Position numbers and translations under genes: made by a program
The notes under the pieces: generated by a model
Databases searched by the model: none
Seen by the model: the letters and a program-made list of their open reading frames with translations, nothing else
What the model was told of the DNA's origin: nothing
Part shown: piece by piece, positions 34,642-44,209 of the stretch
How the letters are laid out: every line of letters begins with the position of its first letter
Position numbering within the stretch: position 1 is the first letter of the stretch
Source of the DNA: Martensiomyces pterosporus
Lineage: Eukaryota; Kickxellomycota; Kickxellomycetes; Kickxellales; Kickxellaceae
Reading direction: 5' to 3'
Length of the DNA: 64,000 bases
Assembly (NCBI GenBank): GCA_025201845.1
Contig: MU603941.1
Coordinates: forward strand, 20,312 to 84,311

Positions 34642-36154
34642 CTGCCGCTCGACGCGTAGCTTGATATGCGATTCTTCCTTCTCTCTTTTGTCGCTAGTGG
34701 CTCCTAATGGAACGAACCAGCACATTTTAGCGTGTTTGATTTGCAGCGAAAACGGGTGCAGCAGCTAGCAGTCGTGGGAAAATGGCCGAGCGCTCTGTGC
34801 AGAAAAGCCTGTCTGGAAAGGGTACACATTCCCGCTTTGCCCCTGGATGCAAGCTGGCTTTTTCTGCCTTGGCTTCACCGCTCTACATGGCCACACGGCA
34901 GGCCACCTCCTTCCCCTCGGTTCTGCGTCCTCGTCAGCCTGGTTCTGTCGGAGCGCGCTTGCATTCTCTGCCAGTGCTCCAGCACAGCTGCACTGCTGGC
35001 GCTTCGGTGTCCGGCTGTTGCGCATTGCAAGGTGTGCGTGACGGCCGTCATGTGGGTGCTGGGCGCCAGCATGGAGAACCAGGAAGCAGAAGGGAGAGCG
35101 TCATACGGCCCTCCTACAACACCCGCATCTGGCCTGTGCTTTTTTTTTGCCTCTGATGCAATGGAGCACAAGACCCACGGCCGAGCAGAAGGAGCAGGCG
35201 GGGGATCTTTGGGTGCATAAACTGCACACTTTATTTCATCTGTCCTGCTGCAGCTTGTCAGGCGCACACAGGGGTGGCCAGTGCTCGCTACCCGCTGGCA
35301 AGAGACGGCATTTTATTTGCGATGGCGGGGCGAGGTGCTATTTCCACACGTTGGGCGAGTGGGTGTTTAGAGTCCGCGCTTTGCCCCTTGGTTTGGGTGC
35401 TAGTGGCTGCCGACGGGCCCACGCGCATAGCAGCAGGGCGGGGCGGAGGCAAGCCGGCGCGCAGCTCCAGGCCTGTCTTCAAGCACCCTGCTGCTTTCAT
35501 GCCCACCCGGTCAAAAATAGAACGCCGAAGGACGCATGTCTTTGGGAGCGACGATGGTGTGCTCGCTGTGGCGGCTGCAGTCATCATAAAATAACAACAG
35601 CCTTGTAGCGCGGCGGAAGAGGGGATTGGCCTAAACGGCCCCTCTACATGCCTGCGCATTTCCCCGAGCTAGAAAAAAAAAATAGAAAGCACAGGCCATC
35701 TCCCCAAATTTGGCTAATATCCCACACGGCCTTGCAGCGGACATTGCGCTATTCGCCTCGCCTGTTGCCCGCTCTGCTCGCACGTGGTGTGTGTGTGTCT
35801 GCACCACCAGGCTCCTTTAACCGCACATCGCTGCCCGCATTCTCCTGGAGCGCACTACTCTCACAAGGGGTTATGCAGTCGCTTTGCGGGAAGCATAGCG
35901 GCCAGCCACTCCTGGTCTGCCTTTAGTCCAGCGAGTGTGCATCCAAACTCCGTGGAACATTGCACCACCAGGCAGCAGCAGCGGATGAGGCTGCTTGCAG
36001 CGTCGGTATATAAAGGCGGTCGCCACTACACACTGCCCATCCCCAGCCCAAGCTCCCTTTCGCTTTTCCCATCCCAGACACCGCGTATCTACACTAGTGT
36101 ATTGTATTCTTTTCGCTATCTCACATCATCGCAAATATATAATCTGCCAGCAAA
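34642..36154. other. Intergenic region upstream of the F-box gene
   Basis: About 1.5 kb with no gene I can support. Frames are short, overlap on both strands and are Ser/Cys/Pro-rich. The last 150 bases hold the F-box gene's TATA box and CT-rich leader. Confidence 0.55.
36007..36014 (+). promoter_or_regulatory. TATA box of the F-box gene
   Basis: TATATAAA lies 148 bases upstream of the ATG at 36155, followed by a CT-rich leader. Confidence 0.55.
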
Positions 36155-38164
36155 ATGCCGGACCCTGCGCCATTCCAGCAGCTCCCGTTTGAGCTGATGC
36201 TGGCAATCTGCGCCCAATTCCACCGCTGCCCGTGCTCCACGCCTGACGACCAGGCTTTCTCGCTCGGCTGCACGCGGAACCACCCGCCCGCGGCATTTGG
36301 CAACACCGAGCTCTCGGCCCTGCGCCAAACCAGCCGCTCCTGGCGTGCAGCAGCTCTGCGCGAGGGGCTCTCCCAGCTGGTGACGAGCAACCGGTGGATG
36401 CGGCGGCCCAACCGCGACCGACTCCTTGCGATCAGCCAGCGGTACGCTCGGTGCACACGCAGACTGGTGTTCCGGTCGTCTGATTTCTACCACAACGGAC
36501 CGCGGCGCACAGAGGATGGCGGCTTGGCTGGCGAGTTCGAGGCGGTTCTTTCGATGGGCTGGCCCTGCCTGGAGTCTGTTGTTGTTGAGTGGTTTAGCGG
36601 CGACAGCCGGGACCACGCAAGAATCGCTGCTGCTGTGCGCAGGTACGCGCCACGCATTCGCGAGTTCTACATCCGCGACAAAGCGCTGTCTGTGGCCCAG
36701 CTGGCGCCTCACATTTGGGGCCCCTCGTCGTCGTCATCCCGGCTGGCCATAGGCGGCGGCATGGGCCGGTGCGCGGCGATTCGCAGACTGGCAATCAAGC
36801 CCTACGGCTACGACCAGCAGTGGGTGGCACTTGCGCCGGCGGAACGCGGTGCCGCAGCTATGCTCGTTGGGATGCCGGGCCAGTTCACCACTCTGGCTAT
36901 TGGAGGGGCGGACTTTACGCCCGAATTCATGGGTGCGCTGCAGAGGAGCCAGCCGAAGCTGGAGTCGCTCTCGATCGAGCATGCGTGGGTCGACGCCCTT
37001 GCCACTGCGTGTGCCCAGGGCGTGTGTCTGCCCTCCGTAACCAGCCTCCATCTGGAGAACATCATGGTCAGCCACACTGCGCCGGTCCTGCCGCTGACTT
37101 CGCGGATGTTCCCCAACCTCCACACTCTCACTGTGCGTCATGTGTGGAAGCACGTTGGCGGGAATGCCAGAGACGACCGCACCAACAGCGCACGAGGCGC
37201 CGTCTCCCTGCAGAACGAGCACTGGCTGCAGCCCCTGTGGGAACGCAGGTGGCCCGAACTGCGCGTCCTCGCCTTGCCCGCTATAGCCGACAGCGATGCC
37301 GAAAGGCTTGTCAGCGCATGTCCGAGCCTCACACGCCTGGTCACCAATAGCCTGGACTACTCCGGCCCTCCCCTGTCGGCAAGCGGCCTGGTCACAATGC
37401 TGCACGGACTGCAGCATCTCCGCCACCTGTCGATCGAGCAGAGGAGGGCTGACGGCACGCCTGGATATGAGATCATGGACTCGGCGCTGTGCCGCCTAAT
37501 GGGCGCTGCCAGCGAACTGCTGCATCTCCGTGGGAAAGCTGCTCGGCGTGCGTCGACAGCATCCACGATTATCCTCGATTCGCCCGTGCTTGCCGCACAG
37601 CCCGACCAGAGCACCAGCACTGCGATGCTTCTGGACTCCGACACCGAGGTGGACTCTGACGCCGAAGAGAGCACTCGCCATGGGGGCCACTGTGCCACTG
37701 CCTCTGCGGCCAGCCAGCTGCTGGAGGAAGAAGAGGAATGCGAGTGGGCGCCGACATCCTCCAAGCCCCTCAACACCCTGTACATCCCCCGCGCCTCATT
37801 CACCTCGTCGACGCTGGACATGCTCGCCATGCACCTGCCCAACCTCGTCAAGCTCTCTGTGACCCTGCGCAGCGATGCATTCTTCGGATTCAAAAAAGGA
37901 CACAGTGGGCGGGCGTCTGCAGCGGGCCAGAAGTCGCAGAACCACCAGAGCCTGAAGTGGATTGGCCTGAGTGCCGACGAGGACATTTTGGCCGACTCTC
38001 TGTGGCTCTCGGCGTGGATCAGCCAGCGGTTCCCCAAGCTCCAGGAATGCAGCACCAACCACGCGCGGTCGCATAAGCGGGTGGTCGCAGAGCTGCGCGA
38101 CGCTATGCCGCAGGTCAAGTTCACCAGATTCAACTCGAGGGCGCTGCAAACGACATGCAACTGA
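36155..38164 (+). CDS. F-box-like protein with leucine-rich C-terminal region
   Basis: A 669-residue intronless protein. Residues about 6-70 look like an F-box (LPFELMLAICAQF, then ALRQTSRSWRAAAL) with an insertion between the halves. The rest has repeated hydrophobic strand-helix units typical of degenerate leucine-rich repeats in F-box proteins (for example SVTSLHLENIMV, FPNLHTLTVRHVW, WPELRVLALPAI, SCPSLTRL-like and LRHLSIEQRR), and a low-complexity acidic spacer near residues 480-530. It would be a substrate receptor of an SCF ubiquitin ligase; the target cannot be read from sequence. The ATG at 36155 is supported by the upstream TATA box. Individual LRR boundaries are not certain, and no specific orthologue is recognised. 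Confidence 0.65.
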   Translation: MPDPAPFQQLPFELMLAICAQFHRCPCSTPDDQAFSLGCTRNHPPAAFGNTELSALRQTSRSWRAAALREGLSQLVTSNRWMRRPNRDRLLAISQRYARCTRRLVFRSSDFYHNGPRRTEDGGLAGEFEAVLSMGWPCLESVVVEWFSGDSRDHARIAAAVRRYAPRIREFYIRDKALSVAQLAPHIWGPSSSSSRLAIGGGMGRCAAIRRLAIKPYGYDQQWVALAPAERGAAAMLVGMPGQFTTLAIGGADFTPEFMGALQRSQPKLESLSIEHAWVDALATACAQGVCLPSVTSLHLENIMVSHTAPVLPLTSRMFPNLHTLTVRHVWKHVGGNARDDRTNSARGAVSLQNEHWLQPLWERRWPELRVLALPAIADSDAERLVSACPSLTRLVTNSLDYSGPPLSASGLVTMLHGLQHLRHLSIEQRRADGTPGYEIMDSALCRLMGAASELLHLRGKAARRASTASTIILDSPVLAAQPDQSTSTAMLLDSDTEVDSDAEESTRHGGHCATASAASQLLEEEEECEWAPTSSKPLNTLYIPRASFTSSTLDMLAMHLPNLVKLSVTLRSDAFFGFKKGHSGRASAAGQKSQNHQSLKWIGLSADEDILADSLWLSAWISQRFPKLQECSTNHARSHKRVVAELRDAMPQVKFTRFNSRALQTTCN

Positions 38165-38280
38165 ACAGCGGATCCACTCACTTGCACTACTAGCTCAGAC
38201 ACTTCATCCACTCCATTTTACTAATACTGTACAAATAGCTACACACTCACACCCATGCTATCTCCTGGACACACGGAATG

Positions 38281-40488
38281 TCACTGCTCGACGTCCTTGC
38301 CTTTGCTGGCCCTCCTGCTCTCCTCTTCAGCCTTCCTGGCGCGCACCAGCTGCTTTAGGAGCTTCGCGCGCACAATCGACAGGTTCGGCTGCATAACATG
38401 CACACCCAACAGGGTAACGACTACAAGCTCGTTGGCGCCATCGCAATTAATATCGACGCTGAACATGCCGTACGCGGGAGCCGGGAACCTTCGCTTCCAC
38501 ACCAGAGCATATCCCCCAGCAGGCAGCTCCTTGTAGATCAGGACGGCACCCGACACCGTCCCCACTATGATTTCCTTGCGCCCACTGAAATCCAGGTCAT
38601 CGAAGTGCACCGACGTAATCAGCCCTTCTCTCGAGCTGCCAGGCAGCGAAAACACGCCGCCCAGTCCGCCCAAGCGCCCGGCGATATGCGACGCAGCCTC
38701 GGGCAACTTTCCAGCCGCGCTACCCATGAGCGTGGGCACTGGGTCCAGCCCCGCCACAGGCACGTCGTGGTACACAATGGCGTCCTCGCCGACAAACCCC
38801 ACGAGCACATGGACACGAGGCGGCACCTCGTCTGTGTCCCGCCCGCCATCTCCCGGCGACTGCCAGCGGCTGGGAAAATCGCCCATGGTGCCAACCGGCC
38901 ACTCTGCGTCATACACGTCGCCAGCCTGCAGCCCGCCGCTGCCTCTCTCGGCACTGGAGCTGGCTAGCTGCGTGATCCGGAAGTCGTACGCCGTGCGGTC
39001 GATCCTGTTCGTCTCGGGTGTAAACACGGTGGTCAGCACGGGCGCAGAATCATACACCTCCTCATCCGCCACCAACAAGCGGCGCATAAGCGGCGCCCTA
39101 CCCACGGCGTCTCCGCCTTTCTTCGCCTCTTCTTCTTTCGCCTCATCCGGCGTAAGTGCGCGGCTAGCCTGCAGCGACACGACAAACTCCTGCTGCGCCA
39201 TGACCTGCACATGATACGGCCCGATCACCCGCCCGTCAAACGCCGTAAATGTCATAGAGTCTGACTTGGGGCACATCAGCGGCTCGATCTCGACTATCTG
39301 GTCGCGACCCAGCGCGTACCTATGCACCCTATTGTCGTTGCCAGCGACCAGGAGGATGGGCGGCAGACCCGCGATTATGTCCTGCGATATCCTGAACGGC
39401 AGGTAGTCGAGGTCGAGCCGCAGCGTGCTTTCGTTAACCCGCAGGGCAAACAGCCTCTCCTCCAAGTACGCGTAGCTGTTGATGGGCAGCGCCTCAGCAG
39501 CATTCATTCTGGTAAACATGGGCTCGCCAGGCGTGGCGCTGGTCTCCGGGTTGCTGCCCACACTGGCGGCCGAAGACGGGGGTGCGGTGAACGACGATGG
39601 GTGGCCGCGCTGTCCATTGGCGGCCTCTCCATCTGCATGCTGCTCGGTGGTATCCGCATCGGGCTGTGCGCGTAGATTGGGCGATATGCTGTGCTCGCTG
39701 GCACTGGATTCGGCCACTTCCTCGTGCTTAAGAGCGTGCTTGTCAATAAAGTCCTGCGGTATCGGCGGCAGCGAGTCCGCGCCCAGTGCATACAGCCTGT
39801 ACACACCCGCTTCATCGATGGCCGGCTCCTTTGGGTCATTTGCACTGAACGACCCCTTGACGTACGTAGTGAGCGCAACTACCAGCGTCGGCAGCGGCGG
39901 CGACTGGAGCCCCGCCGGATCATCCTCGCCAACGCCCGCCTGGCTGTGCTCGCCATCTGCCAGCGTACTGTCCTCGCGCTCATGCGCCCCGCCTTCGGTC
40001 CACACCTCGAACGCCTTTACGCCGACGCATGCCTCGTTGCTGAGATGCAGATCAATATCCATTATATTCCAGTACCCAAAGCCCGCAATGAAAAACTGCA
40101 GCCCCGTCTGCGTAGCAATGACCACGTGTGTCCGGGCAAGTGCCTTTTTGCTGTCGAGCCAGGCAGCAGCTCTCACCCTCTCCTCCTTAATCTCCCGTAT
40201 CACACTCCTCTCGTGCTCCAGCAGCTGCCGTGTAAATGACGCCTGGTCGCGGGCCTCCTGCCACTGCGGCATGGCTGCGCGCCGGTAGCCGACGCCTGGA
40301 GGCGGGTGGTCGTAGATTAGCTGCATGGTGTGTGGACGCGGCAGGCGCACGGGCAGGTGTGAGCGCAGGAGACAGGTGCCGTGGATGTTGCTTCGGGTGC
40401 CCAGGGGGAAGCGGTGGTAGTGGATTTCGCGGAAACGCCGAGCAGGTGCATCTGTCGGCTTTTCTTGCATGGGATTCCCATGTGTCAT
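38281..40488 (-). CDS. Kaptin-like protein (KICSTOR subunit KPTN homologue)
   Basis: A 735-residue intronless protein. The frame is open upstream, but the ATG at 40488 (MTHGNPMQEK) precedes the first conserved segment. That segment, HRFPLGTRSNIHGTCLLR, resembles the start of animal kaptin. The C-terminus is the strongest match: DFSGRKEIIVGTVSGAVLIY, then WKRRFPAPAYGMFSVDIN, DGANELVVVTLLGVHVMQ and a basic Arg-rich helix (LLKQLVRARKAEEESRR), the FG-GAP-like beta-propeller repeats and tail of kaptin. Disordered insertions fill the middle (about residues 185-320). In animals kaptin belongs to KICSTOR, which holds GATOR1 on the lysosome and restrains TORC1 on starvation. A role in TORC1 control here is inference; the closest alternative is another ITFG2-like propeller. 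Confidence 0.7.
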   Translation of the reverse strand: MTHGNPMQEKPTDAPARRFREIHYHRFPLGTRSNIHGTCLLRSHLPVRLPRPHTMQLIYDHPPPGVGYRRAAMPQWQEARDQASFTRQLLEHERSVIREIKEERVRAAAWLDSKKALARTHVVIATQTGLQFFIAGFGYWNIMDIDLHLSNEACVGVKAFEVWTEGGAHEREDSTLADGEHSQAGVGEDDPAGLQSPPLPTLVVALTTYVKGSFSANDPKEPAIDEAGVYRLYALGADSLPPIPQDFIDKHALKHEEVAESSASEHSISPNLRAQPDADTTEQHADGEAANGQRGHPSSFTAPPSSAASVGSNPETSATPGEPMFTRMNAAEALPINSYAYLEERLFALRVNESTLRLDLDYLPFRISQDIIAGLPPILLVAGNDNRVHRYALGRDQIVEIEPLMCPKSDSMTFTAFDGRVIGPYHVQVMAQQEFVVSLQASRALTPDEAKEEEAKKGGDAVGRAPLMRRLLVADEEVYDSAPVLTTVFTPETNRIDRTAYDFRITQLASSSAERGSGGLQAGDVYDAEWPVGTMGDFPSRWQSPGDGGRDTDEVPPRVHVLVGFVGEDAIVYHDVPVAGLDPVPTLMGSAAGKLPEAASHIAGRLGGLGGVFSLPGSSREGLITSVHFDDLDFSGRKEIIVGTVSGAVLIYKELPAGGYALVWKRRFPAPAYGMFSVDINCDGANELVVVTLLGVHVMQPNLSIVRAKLLKQLVRARKAEEESRRASKGKDVEQ

Positions 40489-40859
40489 TCTTGCGAATTG
40501 CAATAGAGTAGAAGAGGGGGTGTGCGGTACGGGAATCGAGCAGAATGAGAGCCAGGTGCGAAGGAAGGAAAGGGAGGAGCCACAGCGCCAGTGACGTGCC
40601 ACCTCTGCATGCAAAGCAGGCCGGGTGGAACTGCAGCCAGTCGGCGAACCCTCGTGGACAGCAGGAAGAGAAAAAAAAAACAATTTTGGGGCGGGTGATC
40701 GCACCCTTGTAGCCGACTGGAGAGCACAGGAGCCCGAGCTCTGTTCTTGCTCTGCTCCCAATCCACTCATTTCAATACCCAGACCTCCTCTGCTATACAC
40801 CCATTCGCCGCGTCTCCTTGCTTTCTGCGCACCATATAGCTGCTGTACTATAAACACAA
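40489..40859. other. Divergent promoter between the kaptin-like gene and the CDK
   Basis: Head-to-head spacer of 371 bp. No gene. It has an A10 run near 40670 and a TATAAA at 40849-40854 that is too close to the CDK ATG to act as its TATA box. Confidence 0.6.
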
Positions 40860-41976
40860 ATGGAAAAGTACCAGGTAGGCAGCGGCTTTCGCCCACGTCA
40901 AGCAAAGCGTAAACACATTCAGCAAGCACAGCCGCCTAACGCTACAGCTGTGTATCTGCTTATCTGTGCATCTGTAGAAGATCGAAAAGCTGGGAGAGGG
41001 GACATATGGCATTGTCTACAAGGCGCAGAACCGAGAGACCAACGAGGTAGTAGCTCTGAAACGCATCCGGCTAGACAACGAGGAGGAGGGCGTGCCATGC
41101 ACAGCGATCCGCGAGATCTCTCTGCTGAAGGAGCTCAAGCACCCCAACATTGTTGGGCTCTTTGACGTCCTGCACACCGAGAAGAAGCTAACGCTGGTGT
41201 TCGAGTTCATGGACTCTGACCTGAAGAAGTTTGTTGACGCCTATGGCGGCGACCTCGACCCGCTCACCGTCAAGCACCTCCTGTACCAGCTCCTCTGCGG
41301 CATCGCCTACTGCCACAGGAACCGCGTCCTACACAGGGATCTGAAGCCGCAGAACCTGCTGATCAACAAGCGAGGCGACTTGAAGCTTGGGGACTTTGGG
41401 CTGGCGAGGGCGTTTGGCATCCCCGTGAGATCGTACTCGCATGAGGTCGTCACCCTGTGGTACAGGGCTCCGGACGTGCTGATGGGGTCGAGGCAGTATG
41501 ACACGTCGATTGACATCTGGTCGATTGGGTGCATCTTTGCGGAGATGTCGACTGGGCGCCCGTTCTTTGCTGGCACGTCGATTGACGACCAGGTGCTGCA
41601 CATCTTCAAGATCATGGGCACGCCCATTGACCCACAGGCGTCCAACACGGCGTTCCCGCCACAGCCAGTGCCACCGGGCGCCTATGCCCCCAACGGAGCG
41701 GCAGCAAACGGCGTGCATGACAGCAGCGGGTATGAATCGCGCCTGTGGCCGGGGTGCTCGCAGCTGCCCGAGTGGAAGCGCAACTTCCCGGTGTACTCGA
41801 GTGTTGCGCTGGAGCCGCTGCTGCCAAAGCTGAGTGCCAGGGGCATCGATCTGCTGAAGAAGCTGCTGGAGTATGCGCCTGAAAGACGGATATCGGCAGA
41901 GCAGGCGCTGCTGCATCCGTACTTTGACGAGCTGAGAAGCATGAACGCTGCTGCTGCTGCTGGCAATGGCAACTAG
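40860..41976 (+). CDS. PHO85: PHO85/CDK5-family cyclin-dependent kinase (PCTAIRE variant)
   Basis: A 15-nt first coding exon (40860-40874, MEKYQ) is spliced over 103 bp (GTAGGC donor, CTAAC branch site, CTGTAG acceptor) to 40978-41976; 337 residues. The join gives [20 protein letters not shown], the glycine loop of CDK5/Pho85. Catalytic elements are intact: [19 protein letters not shown], and the T-loop [20 protein letters not shown] with Ser where CDK1 has Thr, as in CDK5. The cyclin helix reads GVPCTAIRE, a PCTAIRE in place of PSTAIRE. An insertion of about 36 Pro/Ala/Gly-rich residues (about 223-265) lies in the C-lobe between IMGTP and LPEWK. Pho85 kinases control phosphate, glycogen and cell-cycle responses with several cyclins. 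Ser/Thr kinase activity is expected. Confidence 0.92.
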
Positions 41977-42869
41977 GGCGGCAGTGTATTTTTGTGAGTT
42001 CCCCAGTGGCCCCTCCCCCTCTTTTTGTTTCAATGTTTCGCCAGATGGCTGCGGTCTGAGGGAGGGGAGGAGAGAGGGGAGGGCTTCTTTTACCTTTGCT
42101 TAGCTTTGTCCGCTGCAACTGCTCTTCTTTTGTCTGTTATATTTGCAAATGCGACGCATCTTCGTCATCGCTTACATTCAAGGTGCACCGGCAGCTGAAC
42201 AATGCGTCCAAGCTCATACTTTTTCGGCTGGGCTATTATTAGACAATACGGCTCCCTTCTCTCATTGAACATCGGTGCCAAATGGAGTAGCACCAGCGGC
42301 AGCTCATTGAATTTCCGCATGCAATGAACGGTGCCGCGGGCCTTTGCTCAGTTTGGGACCATGCTGGACCACGCGTATGAGCGAGCAGGTACCCGCCATT
42401 GTTGCAGCCCAAAAGCATGGGATCGGCGCGGCAGATGCGATGGTGCGGTCCTTCTACAAATTACCCAGCTTTGCACACAACCGCTGGCCCCTCCCTCCCC
42501 TTTATCTACCAACCGGTAGTCGTCTTGGCGTGCGCGCATGGCAATTTCCCCCTCCCTGCGTTTTTTTCCTTTGTCAGCGGCTTCTGTCAGCCAGCAGAGC
42601 GCCCCGAGTACACAGGCTCTGGCAATCCTGTGCGGTGGATATCCAAAACAATCTCCTTCAGAGCGTCGCGGAGAGGCGGAGAGACTCGCAGCACTGCCAA
42701 TAAATAACCTGTGGGATCCACTCGCAGGCACCTTTGCAAAATCTGCCAGTAACGAGATCCAGACGTCTCTTGGCCAAACACATTTTCTCCTACAGCTCAT
42801 ACCCTCCTTGCTCCCTCCCCTCTTGTCGTCTTCAGCCTGCGCTTTGTACAGTTTTCGCAAAGGGAGATA
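41977..42869. other. Spacer between CDK and arrestin-like gene 3
   Basis: About 890 bp with no supported gene; it holds the CDK 3' region (T-rich near 41980-42130) and the promoter of the arrestin-like gene on the same strand. Confidence 0.55.
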
Positions 42870-44084
42870 ATGATCCCGACATCGTCTACGCTTCAGGTCA
42901 TTCCAGATTCCCCCGACATCCTCCTGTACGGCTCCAGCAGCGAGTCCCGTAGCACCATCCTCTCGGGCCGCATAGTCCTCCACTCGCGGTCCGCTCCCCG
43001 CATCAAGTCGCTCACAGTCACCCTTCGATCCCAGCGCGAGCGCCTGTTCCAGTCATCCAGCTCGCTGGCACCACCCACACACCTCTCCACAGCGGTAGTT
43101 GAAAACGGTCTGAGCAACACAGCATCCCTGCCTACACCCTACGACAAGGTGAGGGGCCAGCAGGAATGGCGCTTCAGCATATACGTTCCGGGGTCGCTCA
43201 GCGAGACTGTGTTCACAGCACCGGCCTTCGTGGCCTACGAACTGATAGCGGAGCTGCACTATGCCTCGGCATTCTACCTCACACTGGCTAGCAAGCCGGT
43301 GTCCGTTGCGGTTAAAAGAGTGCCTTTGGTGGACTCGGCGTGGGCGGTCATCGCCTCGGAGCCTATGAATGTGTCTGCAATGTGGCGTGGTCGCGTCGAG
43401 CTGACTGCGCTGACGAGGTCTCGCATTGTGCATGACGGGGACGCTGTGAAGGTGGAGGGCGTCGTGCGACCGCTGGTCAAGGGCATGCGGCTGCTGCGGG
43501 TGGGGTTCCAAATCCGCGAGTACGTCGAGGTGCCACTGGATGGGCTTGGAGGAGCGATGCGCACCTGCCAGACCGTTTGCAAGTGCACACGCGAAGTCAC
43601 AGGGCCCTCGCTGTGCTTGGGAGCACTGGATGGCGTAGAGCTTGCAGTGGGGTTACCGGCATCCGCCACCGAATGCCACGACGCCTCGGGCGGGCTGCTT
43701 ATTGACCAAGAAATCGCTGCGTCGAGTAGGCTCAGCATTCCACAAGCGTACAGGGCGATACAGTATGATGTGGCTCAGGGACCCGTCAAGGTAACCCACG
43801 ACTTGGTGTTTGCCGCATCGGTGGTTGACGAGACGGGACAGGTGCATAATGTCAGACTGTCGTCGGGCATATTCGTTCTGCCCTTGGGCGTGCCTGAGAC
43901 TGATGACGTGCTGCCGAGATACGAGGACGTCGGGAGCGACACTCTGTTACTTGCTGCTGGTCGGCACAAACCCCCGAGCGTTTCTGCCATATCCTATATC
44001 AGCCACAATGCTGGGCGTGTGGCCTGTGAGGGCGCCATGCCGCCTGTTTACTCCAGCCCTATATCAACGCGCTCCACGCTGTGA
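42870..44084 (+). CDS. Arrestin-like protein 3 (PPxY motif)
   Basis: A 404-residue intronless paralogue of the arrestin-like genes at 3422, 12351 and 52741, and closest to the one at 52741: both have IKSLTVTLR.Q-type strands followed by RLFQS, VRPL.KG..LLR.GFQI, and LPRYED near the end. The start MIPTSSTLQVIPDSPDILLYG aligns with the family. The two arrestin lobes extend to about residue 350; the tail has LPRYEDVGSDTLLLAA and PPVY (a PPxY ligase-binding motif). There is a VCKCTREVTGPSLC cysteine cluster in the second lobe. Expected role: adaptor for ubiquitin-dependent endocytosis. It is followed by ketopantoate reductase, whose stop is 125 bp away on the opposite strand. Confidence 0.83.
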   Translation: MIPTSSTLQVIPDSPDILLYGSSSESRSTILSGRIVLHSRSAPRIKSLTVTLRSQRERLFQSSSSLAPPTHLSTAVVENGLSNTASLPTPYDKVRGQQEWRFSIYVPGSLSETVFTAPAFVAYELIAELHYASAFYLTLASKPVSVAVKRVPLVDSAWAVIASEPMNVSAMWRGRVELTALTRSRIVHDGDAVKVEGVVRPLVKGMRLLRVGFQIREYVEVPLDGLGGAMRTCQTVCKCTREVTGPSLCLGALDGVELAVGLPASATECHDASGGLLIDQEIAASSRLSIPQAYRAIQYDVAQGPVKVTHDLVFAASVVDETGQVHNVRLSSGIFVLPLGVPETDDVLPRYEDVGSDTLLLAAGRHKPPSVSAISYISHNAGRVACEGAMPPVYSSPISTRSTL

Positions 44085-44209
44085 CATTCGTTTTTAAGTT
44101 AGTTTCATGTTGCTCTATAATTTGTCCGCTCTGTTTTTCGTTTTGTTGTTTATTCCAGTGGCAGTCTCTTGTAATTAGCAAAGTTGTATGCGGTGCTCGT
44201 TCCAAAGGC

